A DNA stretch of 64,000 nt from Stromatinia cepivora (lineage: Eukaryota > Ascomycota > Leotiomycetes > Helotiales > Sclerotiniaceae). Below the pieces are notes generated by a model. The model was not told the DNA's origin, did not search any database, and saw nothing but the letters and a program-made list of their open reading frames with translations. A program made the position numbers and the translations under genes. This document shows positions 38,781 to 52,212 of the stretch, one piece after another (position 1 is the first letter of the stretch; each line of letters starts with the position of its first letter). The stretch covers positions 868,001 to 932,000 of the forward strand of contig RCTD01000015.1 in the NCBI GenBank assembly GCA_014898415.1, read 5' to 3'.

Positions 38781-41700
38781 TCTTTTCGATTTTGATATTT
38801 TGGAATGATTCGAAATAAATCTTTTTTTTCAAATGTAATTCAATAAAGATATTTTTGATATCGAAATATGAGTATTTCAAATTTTCCTTTGTAATAATAA
38901 TTAAGAATAATCTAAATATATTTAGCTTTATTATTGATGTAAATATTTCATTGTAATCTTTTTCTAATATTTAATTAAACCTTTGAACTATTAATCTTGT
39001 TTTGAATCGTTTTATTTTGTTATCCTTTAGGGAATATATATTTTTCCTAAATATCATTTTGAATCAAAGATATAATTTCTTTTTAGATAGTTTCCTTTTA
39101 TTTTTCAAAATATTCTTGATTCGATATTATTTCTTTATAAGTTCCTAGTATTTTGATTTTTAGAATTTTTTCGGTTGGATATGTTATATTTTTTATATTA
39201 TTTGTATTTATTAGTGAAGTTATAAAATCTGAAACAATTTTGTTTTTGATATAAAGGTTTATTTTGTAAATGATTGAAATTGTAATTATAATATATTTTA
39301 TATTTTCTTAAATTTTGATTTATATAGATCTTACAATCAATACTTTTATAATCTTGCTTTTTTATTCTTCTTTAGAATTTTGTTTTATATCTTTTTTCTA
39401 TTTTTATATTAGATATTTTGGGGGTTTGTTTTCAAGATTCATTATATCCTTTTGTTTGATTTTAAATGATTATAGATTTATTTTACTTTTTGATTTTATT
39501 GAAATAAATTTATCAATAAAATTTAAAATAATCTTAAATTTTGTTTTTGATATAGATTTAGGGTTTATAGAAGTTGACTTTTGAATTGAAATTTTTGGAA
39601 TAATGAATTCGATATTTGAAATATCCTTGAAAGAAGATTCTTGATTTGTTTTCTGAATATTATTATTTTCATTTTTATTGTATATTAATATTGATATATT
39701 TAATTTATTTGATTTCAATTCGATAATTGGAGTGTTTAATATAATTATTGAATTTGGTATAATATCTGTTAGAGAGAATATTTGGAATAAAGGTGATATA
39801 AATATTGTATTTAATATTAAAGATGAAGAAAGTATTAAGAATAAAGAAAATGCTTTGTTTATTGTTGATTTATTATAAGATCTTCGATTTAACTTTATAT
39901 TCTTAATTCTTTGTGGATTTGATTTATAATTTTTTAATTTAAGATTTAAATTTTCTTTTTGATAAAATTCATTTATAATTATTTTGCTTGATCGAAATAT
40001 ATAATTTAGTTTTGGAGAATATATTTTGATATATTTATTTGTAACTTTTAAGTATTTTAGGAATATATCAATTTTCGAAATGTCTTGCAATTTATTATAT
40101 CTTTGCTTTTTCAGAATAATCTTAGGATTGATATAAGTGTAATATTTGTTTTTTTAGATTTTGTATATCTTTATATTTGATATTATATTTGTAAAAACTT
40201 TTATAAAGGATCGATTTATTTTATTTATATTAGAATCAATATTAATATAATTCCTGATATAAATATTGTATTTTATAGCTTTATCCCAAAACTCTAATAA
40301 TAATTCAGTTTTTTTTAATATTGCTTTTATATTTGCTTCTGTAATTCTTATATTCTGTTCTATAGATCTATTTTGATATAAAAAAGCAATTATTGTAATT
40401 TTGGATTGTATATTTGATGATTATTCACAAATAGTTTATAAGAGTTTTGATATATTATCAATTTTGATTATAATGATCTTTTTTTTAATGATCAATTCCA
40501 TTTCCTTTTTCCAAATTTTCAATATTTGAATTATATCATTTTTTTGTTTAAATAGTATAATCCAATTTATTCTTATATAATTGTTAATAATCAATATGAA
40601 ATAATGATTCCCTTGAATCGATTTTGGGAATAATCTTATAATATCGAAATATATAAATTCAAGTTTTTTTGATTTATATGGATTTAATTGCTTCGGAATA
40701 CAATTGATTATTTTGGTGAATATATATATTTTGTAAATATCTAATTCAATTAGGATTTTTATTAATTTAATTATATTGGATATTTTGTATAGATTTTTGA
40801 TCTTATTTGGGTTTAGATAATTGAATCTTCGATATTATAATAGGTATCTTTTTTTTTCTTTGAATACTAATTTACTATCGATACTTCTGATATTATTGAT
40901 TATTTTTGAAGAAAAGTTTTTTTTCTAATTATTTTGATATATATTCGAACAAAAAGTTATATTTTTGTATTCTTTGATTATATATAAAATTATATATATT
41001 TTGTTTTGTATTCTAATATGAATAACTTTTTTATTATTTTTTTTGAAATATATATAATGAGAGTTGAATTCCTTTTATAATTTTATTTCGTAGATCCTTT
41101 TTCTTGATAGTAAGTTTACTTTTAGTTTTAATATATATAATATATTTGAAAGTAGTATTTTAAAATCATTTTTGTATATTATATTTATTAAACCTTAATA
41201 ACAATAATATATTATTTCTTTATTAATCTTTATCCTTTGTTTAATAATAGGATTTATTAATCTGAATAATGAAGATTGATTAGATATATATAAAAAAGCA
41301 TTTGTATCAGTATATTATTTATTAAGGGAAGTTTTATTAATAATCTTCTTTATTAAATTACAATTTTCTTTTATTATATTTTCAATATCGGAATCTGATT
41401 TAGAGATATTATTAGTAGGGTGTATTTGATTTTTTTTGTTGAAATGGATCTTCTTTGGATTCGATAATTTTTTTCTCTTTTGATAATGAAGATAATTGTA
41501 AAGGAATTTGTTGGTTTATATTAAATATAGATAATTTTGTATATAATGATTTTCTTTTTGATATAGATTATAAATATTATTTAGGGTTTCGAAATCTGAT
41601 TCTTGATATCGAAAAGTGTATCTAAATCTTTTTGCAATTTATATTTATTTTGATTTATTTTTAAAACAAAGTTTTTTAATTTACAAATACTTGATTTTAT

Positions 41701-42690
41701 TATTGATATTAAGGTTGATTTGGATATCCAATATATCTATTACTTTTTGATAATCGATTGGAAGATTATATATTAAAATCAAGAACAAAGCAATATTTTG
41801 ATATATTGATCGACAGTTTTCGTTTGTAATTTCTAATTTCCTTTTATATTCTTTCAATTTGTTCTAGACTTCGATAATAATTATATCGGGATAAATATCA
41901 AATTGAAATTTGAAGTTCTGGATTATCGTTATATATATATTGATTGTGATTATATTGATTTTGATATATTTCGATTTAAGATATCTTCAAAGTGTATATA
42001 CTGTTAAATATTCGTCGATGAAGACTTTATCGTTATTATTAAATATTGTATAAATATATGATAATATATTCGCTTTATTCTTTAAGTATTCCGATTTCAA
42101 CTCGATATTATAATATATACAACTATTGATTTTGTAAGCAGATATTATATTAGATCCTATAATCTATATATATTCGTTTAATATTTAATCAATTATATAA
42201 AACTATCTTTTCCCTTTCAATTGTATCTTCGTTTGTCTAAATTATCGTTTATAATTGTTTTGATCGAGTTTCGAAAGATTGTTTGATTTCGATATTGTAA
42301 AGGTTTTTTATTGTTTAATGAGTATCGAAGATAATCTTCAGATTTTTAAGATAGTTTTAAAAAATATATTGTAAATAGGTTTAGGATAATAAAGAAATAT
42401 AAAAAATAAAACAATAAGAAAATTCATAAAATTGTATTATAGTATATTTTCTTGTAGTTATATAAATTTGTTTTTCGTTTCTATTATAATTCTGTATCGG
42501 TATTGTATAGATTACTCTCCGTTTTGGCCTGTAATGTTGTAAATTATAAACTATATTGTTGTATTTCAATTCTGTTTCGATGATACTATATAAAAACTCT
42601 GATTTTCATTTTGTTTTATTCTTATTAATTATATTAATCCTTTTTCGATTTGCTTTGTTTTCTAATTATTATTATACAATCGGATCTTAT
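38781..42690 (-). pseudogene. Copia-5 H gag, protease, integrase and start of reverse transcriptase
   Basis: Front half of the Copia-5 polyprotein, read from 42690 downward. 40090-39470 is open for 206 codons and holds the integrase C-terminal part and the linker to reverse transcriptase; it aligns with 55156-55782 in copy D (LNYIFRSSKIIINEF against LNYIFRLSKVIINKF). Sequence between 39300 and 38781 is the start of reverse transcriptase with further breaks. Integrase and gag lie at about 40090-42600 but are full of stops. Confidence 0.8.
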
Positions 42691-42694
42691 AATC
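42680..42694 (-). other. Probable half-tRNA(Met) primer-binding site of Copia-5 H
   Basis: Directly inside the 5' LTR the minus strand reads TTATAAGATCCG. With one G restored (TTATGAGATCC) it is complementary to a Met tRNA anticodon arm with loop CTCATAA. Copia-type elements often prime from the anticodon half of Met tRNA. Copy D has TTATAAGATTCGG at the same place. Confidence 0.5.
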
Positions 42695-42860
42695 TGTTAA
42701 CTTTTGATACAGGAAATAATAGTATTGTTGATTATATAGGTTGAATTAAGGATTTATAATTCTAATAGGAGTAGAATTGAGGTTATCCCCAAATATGGTC
42801 TGTGCACCATTATGATCACGTGACCTCAATTCTAATCCTATGATGGCCTCATTTCCAACA
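42695..42860 (-). repeat. Copia-5 H right LTR (5' LTR)
   Basis: It starts TGTTAACTTTTGATACAGG and ends GGCCTCATTTCCAACA; 166 bp. The inner part is mutated and the outer part preserved. Confidence 0.9.
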
Positions 42861-42865
42861 TCCTT

Positions 42866-44215
42866 TTCATTTTTGTTATATTGATTATCGATAAATTAAT
42901 TAAAAAAGTTTCGGGTACTTATTATTTATTAAATATTATAATTACAAAAATATTGGAGTAATATTAATCTCAATCCCTTTTTCCAATTATATCTAATAAA
43001 GTTATATTCCAATATAAATTTGATTTGAATAATAATAGTATAATTATAATATTAAGGAAATCGAATTCGCATTTCCTTATCGGATATACTATAATCAATT
43101 TGCAAAGCATCCCAAATTGTAAGGAAATCAGATATATCGATCCTATTGAAAATAAGGGCAGCAGTATTTCTAATATATAATATAATAAGGAATATATATA
43201 TATAATCCTTAATACAAATAACAAATAGAATTTTGATGGGTTTTATTATTGTTGATTTATTTCTTTTTCTTTTTTGGTTTTCTTTGTTTTTTCTTCTTTT
43301 TTAATAGGATTTCTATTATCATCAATAAAGAGTTCTTTAATGAATTCAAAAGGATCGATAATTGAAGCAATAATATTATCCTTTGATCCTTAAAAAGTAT
43401 TTTACAGGAAACTCAATCTTATAAATAAATCAAAATTATTTATTATATTATTATAATTTAATTGAAAAATATTCGATTCGTTAAAATCTGATTCAATATT
43501 TGATTCTCAATAGCTTTCAATATTCATAATTTTCCTTTAATAAATCTTCAAAAGAAAAAAAAAGATATATATAATTCTTTCTAAAGTTTTCCTTCTTCCA
43601 AAAAAATATATAAATCTCAAACCCCTCAATTAAAAGTTTTTTAAAATATATTTTAAATTTTTGATTACCAATATTAAGGATGATAATTTAGTATACTATA
43701 CTTAATCCTTTTTATTACTCTGATATATATTTAAATATTCAAATAACTCTAAAGGTATATAAGATATTCAAGATCCTTCAATATAATTGATCATATTCAA
43801 TCAAGATTGCCCTCGGGATTAGAGTTTTCTTATTTGTAGAGATAAATGACTCATTTATAAATAGAGATTCTACTATATTTGAAGTTCTAATATACTCTTA
43901 ATATTATTAATTATATCTCCGAATAGGATTTTCATCGATATATTTCTTTCAAAATAGAAAATAGAATAATAATTTTGTTGAAAAATGATTCATTTTCAAT
44001 ATAATAGATAAATACAAATAAAAAAACTTTGATAATTAAAACTTCCTTACTTAGAATTTAACAATCCCATATTTTTGAAAGAATTATCCTTTCAAAACCA
44101 ATCCTATCCCTCCATCTACAAACTGCTAATTCTACTTTCTTTTCAATTATAATTTCCTTACAAATATATTTATATAATATAAATTATACAATTCGAATCC
44201 AATATAAATCACTAT
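42866..44215 (-). pseudogene. Gypsy-4 5' leader and gag start remnant
   Basis: Stretch between the 5' LTR of Gypsy-4 and the insertion point of Copia-5 copy H. By position it should hold the primer-binding site and the start of gag. I found no convincing motif, and the open frame at 42970-43224 is hydrophobic and probably spurious. Confidence 0.5.
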
Positions 44216-44506
44216 TATAAAAAAGATAAATCAAGATATATATATCCCAATAATACATTGCAAAAGGAAATAGGAATTAAAATTGATCAGATTATATTAT
44301 AAAAACTTCAAATAGTAAAACTAATAAATTTAAACAATAATTTAGATTATATATAAATAAAATACAAAAAGATTAATAAAAAACGATTGATTTCTTTCAA
44401 AGAAAAAAGAGCAGAGCCCTCTCTTATATCTAACTACGAAGAGTCATATAACCATATAACTACGAACTAACTATGTGTTAGGCCTTGATATCCCAACTTT
44501 CTCACA
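44216..44506 (-). repeat. Gypsy-4 right LTR (5' LTR)
   Basis: It starts TATAAAAAAGATAAATC (RIP-changed) and ends CCAACTTTCTCACA (unchanged); 291 bp, the mirror pattern of the left LTR. Confidence 0.88.
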
Positions 44507-44510
44507 ATAT

Positions 44511-46206
44511 TTGATTTTAAATGCTTTTTTTTTTCTAAACAGGCATTCTGTATAACTTCAGTTATAACTTTTAAATTGAAGTCTTCTTCGACATTTTGAT
44601 ATTCTTTGAATTCTTCTACTTCTTCTTATACCATTTCGATCTTATTGAAGTTATCGATACAAAACATCAATATATATACTATTCTAGAAAAGAGAAAGAG
44701 TAATAAATATTTGAAATTCGAATAGTTATTGAATATAGTAGGGCCGGTATATCCAAAAAGAGTATTCCAAAATGGAAATGATTTCGAGAACATAAAGGTT
44801 CCAAAATTGAAGTTATTAAAGCTTTAAAAGGATTGCAAAGAATTTATAATAATTATAGGAATATTTCATTCAATACAATATCGATTTTGTTTTTATAATA
44901 AAACTTCAGTTTGATCTACTCTAATAAATATATTCATAAGTTCTTTTGTAATCTTACAATCCTTGATAAATATTACTACTATTTACAAAAGAAAATCGGA
45001 AATCTTTTATTCGAAATTCCTAAATAGAATTTTATTATCAATAATTTCCACTTGGATAACAAATAATCTGAACTTTCTATATCATTCTAAGAAATTGTTA
45101 TATCGAATTATATTAGATATAACCTACATCTTATATTGAAAACAAACATCATCGACTTCAACCAGATTCCGATAGATCGTTACAAACTATTCGATCAATT
45201 CGAATACTATAAATCGAAGTACTTGTATATAAAGAATATAACAATATATTTATACTTCCGATTCAATTTAATCAATTACATATACACAACATTATATCTC
45301 ACTCTTAAATAATATAATATACAATTCGAATCATTCTATAACCAATAATTACTATAAACTAATTTTAGATTCAATACCATCGCTAAATTTAATAATAAGA
45401 TTTATAGATTTTAATATATATATATCTTATTACGAATTGTAATTGATACAGAAATACAATCTTAACCGATTAGATCGACTTCTTGAATAAAGGGATCTCT
45501 AATTATTATATAGATTATTACTTTCTAAAAGAAAAAAGAACCATTGGAGGGCCCTAAATAATCAGATTGTTTAATCAAAGTTTTCTTCCTTTGATTTCGG
45601 GATCTTCGAATTTACTTGGATAAAGATCCTTAGATTTCGATTGAAAGAATAAAAGGAATCCCAGGTATTACTATTAACCTAAATATTTATATAAACATTA
45701 CTTAAAGTTCAAAAGAAAATTGCATTATTATAGAACTCGTTATTATTATAACTTTCAATTGTTGATTCTCCTTTTTCAAATTTATAATTATTATATAGAG
45801 ATTTTGTAATTATAATAATGATTCAGGAAAAACAATTAAATTATTAAGAATATCCATTTTATATACTAGAATCTTCTCTTTACCAATCTTCTTTTTTCCA
45901 ATAATAATATTATCCAATCTTATATTTATATTTTCTTTGAAAGATTATTGAAATAATTGAAAAGAAAAAAAGAATTCCTTAGAATATATTTTCGAAGATT
46001 CGGAATATATAAAAGAAAAAGTTCATTGTATTATAAAAATGATAATATACTTCTAAAAAAGTTTATCTTTATCGATTAAATCGAAATAGATCTTCTTCCT
46101 CTAAATATAACATTTGTAAAAGTTTATCTAAAAAGATATTATTAAAATGAAATATTATTTAGAAAACTACTAGATGATCGGATACTTGTAAATGAATTAT
46201 AAATAA
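44511..46206 (-). pseudogene. Gypsy-3 G1 gag remnant
   Basis: Minus-strand gag part of G1, split from the polymerase part by the Gypsy-4 element. It aligns along its length with 35063-36783 in G2. The G2 start codon ATG (36745-36747) is not kept here; the matching triplet reads GTA. No long open frame remains. Confidence 0.65.
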
Positions 46207-46784
46207 TATGATATATAAAAACTCTAATAAAATTGAATAAATAAAATCAATTATATTTCTTAGAATCTACAATTGAAGAATTATAGCTTATAAAAAGCGA
46301 TTAGATATATATATACAAATACTTATTTGTAGATTGCAGGATTATATATATATATTATTAAGGTTACCATTTTACTATATTGTGAAAGAGGTAGGTCGAG
46401 ATACGTGCGTCCCGATAGCACGCTGCGAGGGGAAATGGGAATTGGAATTGATCAGATTATATTGTAGAGGTTTCAAGTAGTAAAACTAGTAGGTTTAGAT
46501 AATAGTTTGGATTGTATACAAATGGGGTACAAAAAGACTAATGGAAAAACGATTGATTTCTTTCAAGGAAAGGGGAACAGAGTCCTTTCTTATATCTAAC
46601 TACGAAGAGTCATGTGATTATATGACTACGAACTAGCTATGTGTTAGGCCTTGATATCCCAACTTTCTCACAATATTAAATCATATGATTTGTAACATAT
46701 ACATACAGATGATCAGCTTATAAATTGATATGGGAGATAAGGGGTATCACGTGGTTAGCCTCCTGTGGTTCACGATTCGTGACA
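46207..46784 (-). repeat. Gypsy-3 G1 right LTR (5' LTR), split by a solo LTR
   Basis: 282 bp of LTR in two pieces, 46207-46380 and 46677-46784, interrupted by the solo Gypsy-4 LTR. The inner piece is strongly A+T-shifted; the outer end GTGGTTCACGATTCGTGACA is unmutated. Confidence 0.88.
46381..46672. repeat. Solo LTR of the Gypsy-4 family
   Basis: It starts TGTGAAAGAGGTAGGTCG and ends CCAACTTTCTCACA; 292 bp, flanked by ATAT on both sides (46377-46380 and 46673-46676). It is nearly free of RIP-type changes and is the best representative of this LTR in the window. A solo LTR normally results from recombination between the two LTRs of a full element. Confidence 0.88.
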
Positions 46785-46789
46785 TTTTA

Positions 46790-49700
46790 TATATATAAAT
46801 CCAATAAAGGATCAAAATATATAGAATAAGAAACAATTATAAAACAAATAAAAATATAAATTATAATAAATTTATTAGATAAATTATAAATGAAAACAAT
46901 ACAAATTGTTATTTATTTATATAATATAAATCCTTTAAAAACCAAATCCTTCAAATCGCTTAATAAAATGTTCGATATATAATTCTGTGATTATTTTTAC
47001 AAAGATAATCCTTTATTTGTAAAGAAAATATCTGATAATCTCTATTCCAATTAGAATGGAATTTTTAAATATAAATACTGAATTTATTTTTTGAATAAAA
47101 ATAGAGAAATTGGAATTAATAGGAAATAATATAAAATTAATCTTCGAATATATATTAAATATTTAATAAACTATATTCTAAATATATTAATCTATTATAT
47201 ATAAATATCCAAACTTGATAAAATTATTATTATTCGAAATATAATGTTCAATAAAGAATTCATTTATTGTATAGATTCTATCAATTGGATAATCGATATT
47301 TATATTACAAAAAAGCTTAAATAGTTTACTAAAACCCTTGATCTACAAGATTATATCAAAATGGACAGAACAATCATTCAAAACGAAAACAATTATAAAG
47401 ATTTCATTCATTTATTTATTTTTATGGATCGAAAAGCCCTTGATTCATCTATCAAATGCATTTCAGATTTATTGTTTACAAATAAATAGGTTTTAGGAGT
47501 AAATATAAATCTAAAGAATAATGATGAAAATAAAAAAGTCGATTTAGGATTATTCAATCCATCTAATCCTTTAGGTAATAAGGATAAAATATACAATAAA
47601 GATATACAAATACTAATCGATCCTTTCATTGAAAAAATTAAAGAAATCAACTTTTTCAATAAAAAGCAACCATATCTCGCAGATAAAGATATTAGTATTG
47701 TTCAAAAAGATACTTATAATAATAATATGGATTCCGATCTTATTAAATATATTGATATAAAGAATATAGAGTATAAATTTATTAATTATACCATTAAAGT
47801 TTTTTGTAATATATATAAAAGTAACTCAGAGATTACTTTAATCAATCAATTTCAATATTCCAAAAGAAAATATATATATTGGAATGATCAATCAAAGTAT
47901 TCTATAAAGGAAATCCAATCATTACAAAGATTGTTATACCCTATATATTCATCTAATCGATTTATAAAGAATTTATAGATTTATAATCTCGAATAGATAT
48001 TTAAAAGAGTTTGTATTATAAAGATTGAAATACCCAGGGTTTAAATCAATCCATTTGAGTTTCAATTATACGATTACTATTCAGAGTCATCTCTCTTCCG
48101 GGAATCACCTAATTTTTATATCCTAAAGTAATCAATATATATATAAAAGCAATTGTATATACAATAATATTATTAAGGGAATAATCCCAATATTGAATCT
48201 TATATAGGAATTATTATATCTCAAAAGATAGACTCAATAGAATTACCCTATTTAAACAACTTTCATTTTATATTCTAATTTAATTAATAAAGAATAAACA
48301 ATATAAAGAAGTATTTTCAATTTATAATAATTCATAATATAATCATTATTAAAATTGAAACAAAACCATTATTATCTTCCATTTGATTTATGATCAATAA
48401 ATTACAAACAATACCATTTCCTCGAATTTATATATTTACAATTCTAAATTTATCTCATTTTTATTATTAATTAAAAAATCATTAAATAGAATATTAATTC
48501 AAATAGAACTACGATTTTGAAATTAATAATCTTAAAGCTAGAAAAACCTGATATAAAATCGATTCTAAATCGAAACCTACAAAATCGATCCCCTTTCAAT
48601 GAATATTTATATATAAATACAATAATCAAAATTTAATTATTCATTATCACTCATATTTAATAATACAAAGAGATTTTTAAATTAAGAATATTATTCAAAT
48701 TATTTATATTATTATACTAATAAATCGATCATTCCGAATTGTAATAACAATTATTATTAAATATAATCTCGAAATCAAATAATATAATATAATCAATATC
48801 TTTGTCAATATTCTATATAATTTTTTCAATATTCCAATTATATATTATCTATTTAATAAATATAAAATCCTAAACAAAAATGTTATAATCGATTAAGTTT
48901 TATATAATCTATAAAATTCCCCAATTATATAATTTAAAGATTTCATTCAAATATTCAAAAAACTAGAATTGATATAACACAAAAAGGAATTGTATTTATA
49001 CATTAATCTAAAGTATACTATTATAATTCTTTTTTTATAGATAATATTCAGATTATTTATTATAAAAAAAACGAATTAGTTATTACAAAGATTATTGAAA
49101 GAATCAAAACTATATATAAACTACAAGATTTAGAAAATACTAAATAGTTTTTAAATATAAATATATTCTATGATCAATCCAAGAAAAAATTATGGTTAAT
49201 CTATAATATATATATTAAAAAGATTATTAAGAAATTCAAAATAACAAATGGGATAATAAATATATTATTTCCAATAATAGTATTTCAGAAAAATCAGGGT
49301 TAAATTTCTATATATATTATAAAAATATATCAAAAGAAAATAAGATTAATATTATATATTGTAATCATTATAAAAGCAAATATATTATTTATTACTTTAT
49401 AATTGAATTATTATTTGATTAATCTATCAAGCAATTATATAAAAACTATCGATCATTATTTATAATATCTATAGAATATAAGATATTTTATGATTTAATA
49501 TAGTAATAATCAAATACTACAATTTTTCGTTTTTTTAGATACTTTTTTTGTAAATGATTTAGATATTCATTGATTATTCTAAAAGTATATTATATCCCTT
49601 TTTGATGGTTTAATTGTATAGAAAGTGTTTAAATAAGATATTATAATTATTTCGATTATTGAAGTAAAGCTTCTCAAAATCGAATGTATATCAAAAGAAA

Positions 49701-49960
49701 TTATAACAATCTTATATTTCTTAAAAGAGATCGATCTAATAGTAAAAGAATTTGTAACGATTTTTTGTGATAATCAATAAATGATCAGATTGGTAATCGA
49801 TAAGAATAAATGGATCATTACGAAATTATATTATGTCGATATTCAAAATATATAATTATATTAAGAATATTCAAAAAGGAATTTTTATATAATTTATTTA
49901 TCAATCATTGATATAATTATTAATAAATTCATCAAAAATTTTATAAAATAAAAATTCGAA
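46790..49960 (+). pseudogene. Copia-2 copy A integrase end, reverse transcriptase and RNase H
   Basis: Second half of the copy A polyprotein, directly continuing 7533 once G1 is removed. An acidic linker is at 47340-47720, and an open piece at 47727-47978 (KYIYWNDQSKYSIKEIQSLQ) just before reverse transcriptase. Reverse transcriptase about 48460-49320 and RNase H to about 49960 align with 27960-29490 of copy B but carry more stops. Three short hydrophobic minus-strand frames here are shadows. Confidence 0.75.
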
Positions 49961-51903
49961 TATTTCTGATTCTTTTTTAATTTATAAGATATAAATAATA
50001 GGATTATAAAGTTTGAATAATAATAATCTGGATTATAAAGTTTGAATAACAATAATCCGAAATTTATAATTCTTTTTTTTGGTATGAATAAAATGAATCC
50101 TATTTGGTATTTCAAATTATTATATTTTTCTATAATACATTTCAATTCGTATATTTTATATTCATTGGGAAACAAAAAATAATTAAGGCTGATTACTTCT
50201 TCGTTCTTTATTTTCTTATCCTCAAAAAAGGATAAATTTCTTTCTAAATTCAATAATTTGAAGTTCAAATAAAAAAGCTTCAGGATTATCTATAATAATC
50301 AATAAACAAAGAACAATTAAAATAATCGAAATTCTTAATATTATCAATATTATAGGAGTTAAAGGATTATCCCTTTTTTTCTTTTTCTTCAAATATATTA
50401 TCCGTTTTTTTCTTTTCTTTTTCTTTATTATTCTTTCTCTTTCATCTTTATTATCATTCTTCGAAATTACAATATACTTTTTCCATTTAGCCTTTCAAGG
50501 ATTTCAATGAATAATATAATGAAGAGAAAAAGAATAATAATATAAAAACAAAAAAACAATTTCTTTTTTCTTTTTAATTTCCAATATTACTTTTATCATA
50601 ATTCTGTATCCTTATTTAAATTATACAATTAATAATTAATATATTATAAAAATAAAGAATAAACAAAAAACTTATTTTCGAATTTTACCAATAAACAATA
50701 ATATAATAATCTATTAAAAAATAAAGAAAAGTTGACAAAGAAATATACAAATAAATACCATAATTCCAATATCAATAATTATTCGATTTGAAAGAATCAA
50801 CAAAACATTCACTATAAAAATTATATCTCCCAACAATCAATAATTTTATATATCAAATATATAAATAATTGTTTTTTTCCTTATAATTCCCTTTATCTCT
50901 TATTTTGATTAAAAAATTAATAATTTTCGATAATCTTTTTTCTTTCTTTTCTTTATTTAATTTATCATCCGAAAAACCTAATACTGAAAAATTAAATAAA
51001 TCATTATTATTAGATAAAGAAACCTTTTTTCTTTTTTTTTCTTTATCAAATAATCCTTACCTCGATAATTATAATTATAAGATTAATAAAACCTTTCAAT
51101 TATATAATAGAATTCAAAAATGAAATCTACCTCCAAATTACTATTTGAATTTATAATAAACAATTGATTATAACGAATAATAATTTCTTTAACAAAAAAA
51201 AATAATTTTTGAAATAGATAATTGTATATTATTCTAAAAATAAATTTAGTTAAATTATATTCCTAAAGATTGATATTTTGATTTATTATCTATACTAAAT
51301 TTATTAATTTTCTTTACTCGATTTATTAATCCTTTGAAAAAAATATTAAAATCTTTTTTCGCATTTGATTCTTTCAAAACTTTCTTTTCAATTATTGTTT
51401 ACTTAATATAACTAAAATTTATTTATTTAGTTTTCTTAAACCTCGAAATTTTAGATATAATAATAATCAATAAAAATTTGATTAAAACAAAAATAAGAAT
51501 ATAAAAAAAGGATCTATATATCTTTAAAAATTCATTTATTTTATTTCACTATTATAACCAATATATTATAATCTAACAATTATAAGCATTTTCAATTATT
51601 ACACTATAAAATCAATTATTCTTTTGTATTCTTTTAATAGAAAATTTTTTTTTATTATTCAAAATCTTGATTTCAAAAAATATTACAAATAATAAATCAA
51701 AAATCAAAAGAAATTTATAATTTATATATAATCAAATTTTTCTTTATTCCAAAAATATTAAAATTATTTTAGATTTATATATTATATTATTTCTTTATTG
51801 ATATCTATTTATAATCGTTTTATATATTTATTTACGAATTATATAAATTATTATTTTCTATACTTTTCTATTTATTTCAAATCATCTTTTAATCTAAAGA
51901 ATA
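49961..51903 (-). pseudogene. Copia-2 copy A 3' region, second copy of the minus-strand frame
   Basis: Same extra region as 29491-30010 plus 37071-38466 in copy B. The minus-strand frame begins near 51535 with MNEFLKIYRSFFYI and a hydrophobic stretch, goes through a Lys-rich segment (KEKKERKDYRKLL near 50930), and ends with the piece open at 50268-49894. In the middle, several TAA/TAG are spaced like Gln codons. The plus strand also has an open piece, 50905-51123. I name no function. Confidence 0.35.
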
Positions 51904-52212
51904 TATTATAGAAAACTTTATAATCCTTTATATCCTACAAAAAATTAAAATATATACTTTCCAATCAGAATAAAGGATTTTTTAGCCCTTATTAATCTAT
52001 CAATTGATAAAATGATCTTAATATATTAATAAATAAAGATCTAATTTAATTAAAATATATATCAATTAAATAACCACTTATTTATTCTATATATACAGCT
52101 TTTGATTCATATAATCAAGAGCAAATCATTCAATTCTTTTACTCTATCAATCATATATATCACCTATTCAACGATCCCTGAAAGTGCTCTGTAATCATAC
52201 TATCCCGTGATA
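51904..52212 (+). repeat. Copia-2 copy A 3' LTR
   Basis: It starts TATTATAGAAAACTTTAT (mutated) and ends ACTATCCCGTGATA; 309 bp. The last 60 bases are unmutated while the first 240 are strongly A+T-shifted. Confidence 0.9.

Larger units (their letters stand above)
22096..42860 (-). mobile_element. Copia-5 copy H inside Gypsy-4
   Basis: A Copia element on the minus strand with 166-bp LTRs (22096-22261 and 42695-42860) and an exact TSD TCCTT (22091-22095 and 42861-42865). It is interrupted by Copia-2 copy B; subtracting B and its duplication leaves 5,450 bp, against 5,478 bp in full-length copy D. The two halves join at the point matching position about 56420 in copy D. Confidence 0.92.
12555..44506 (-). 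mobile_element. Gypsy-4 element, unusually long (about 11.2 kb net), inside G1
   Basis: A Gypsy element on the minus strand with 291-bp LTRs at 12555-12845 and 44216-44506. TSD is ATAT (12551-12554 and 44507-44510); if the LTR starts one base later the duplication reads ATATT. The site is intact in G2 near 35067. Subtracting Copia-5 copy H leaves 11,182 bp. Order from the right: 5' LTR, gag region (44215-42866 and 22090-20600), protease, reverse transcriptase, RNase H, integrase, then a 3.6-kb extra coding region and the 3' LTR. Reverse transcriptase and integrase resemble a widespread fungal Gypsy group. Confidence 0.88.
7534..46784 (-). mobile_element. Gypsy-3 copy G1 inside Copia-2 copy A
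   Basis: A Gypsy element with chromodomain on the minus strand. Its 282-bp LTRs are 7534-7815 and 46207-46784 (the latter split by a solo LTR). The TSD TTTTA is exact (7529-7533 and 46785-46789), and the flanks join into sequence that is continuous in copy B near 26300. After subtracting the Gypsy-4 element and the solo LTR, the net length is 6,999 bp, close to 7,050 bp for copy G2. The 5' LTR is the right one. Confidence 0.9.
5525..52212 (+). mobile_element. Copia-2 copy A, outermost element of the nest
   Basis: A Copia element read on the plus strand, now 46.7 kb because Gypsy-3 copy G1 with all its own insertions sits inside it. Its own sequence is 5525-7533 plus 46790-52212, net 7,432 bp. 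LTRs are 309 bp (5525-5833 and 51904-52212). Compared with copy B it lacks about 825 bp directly after the left LTR; adding these back gives 8.26 kb, equal to B (8,255 bp). The flanking bases TCTAT (left) and CTACT (right) are not a clean target duplication, so the left end may be rearranged. Confidence 0.82.
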
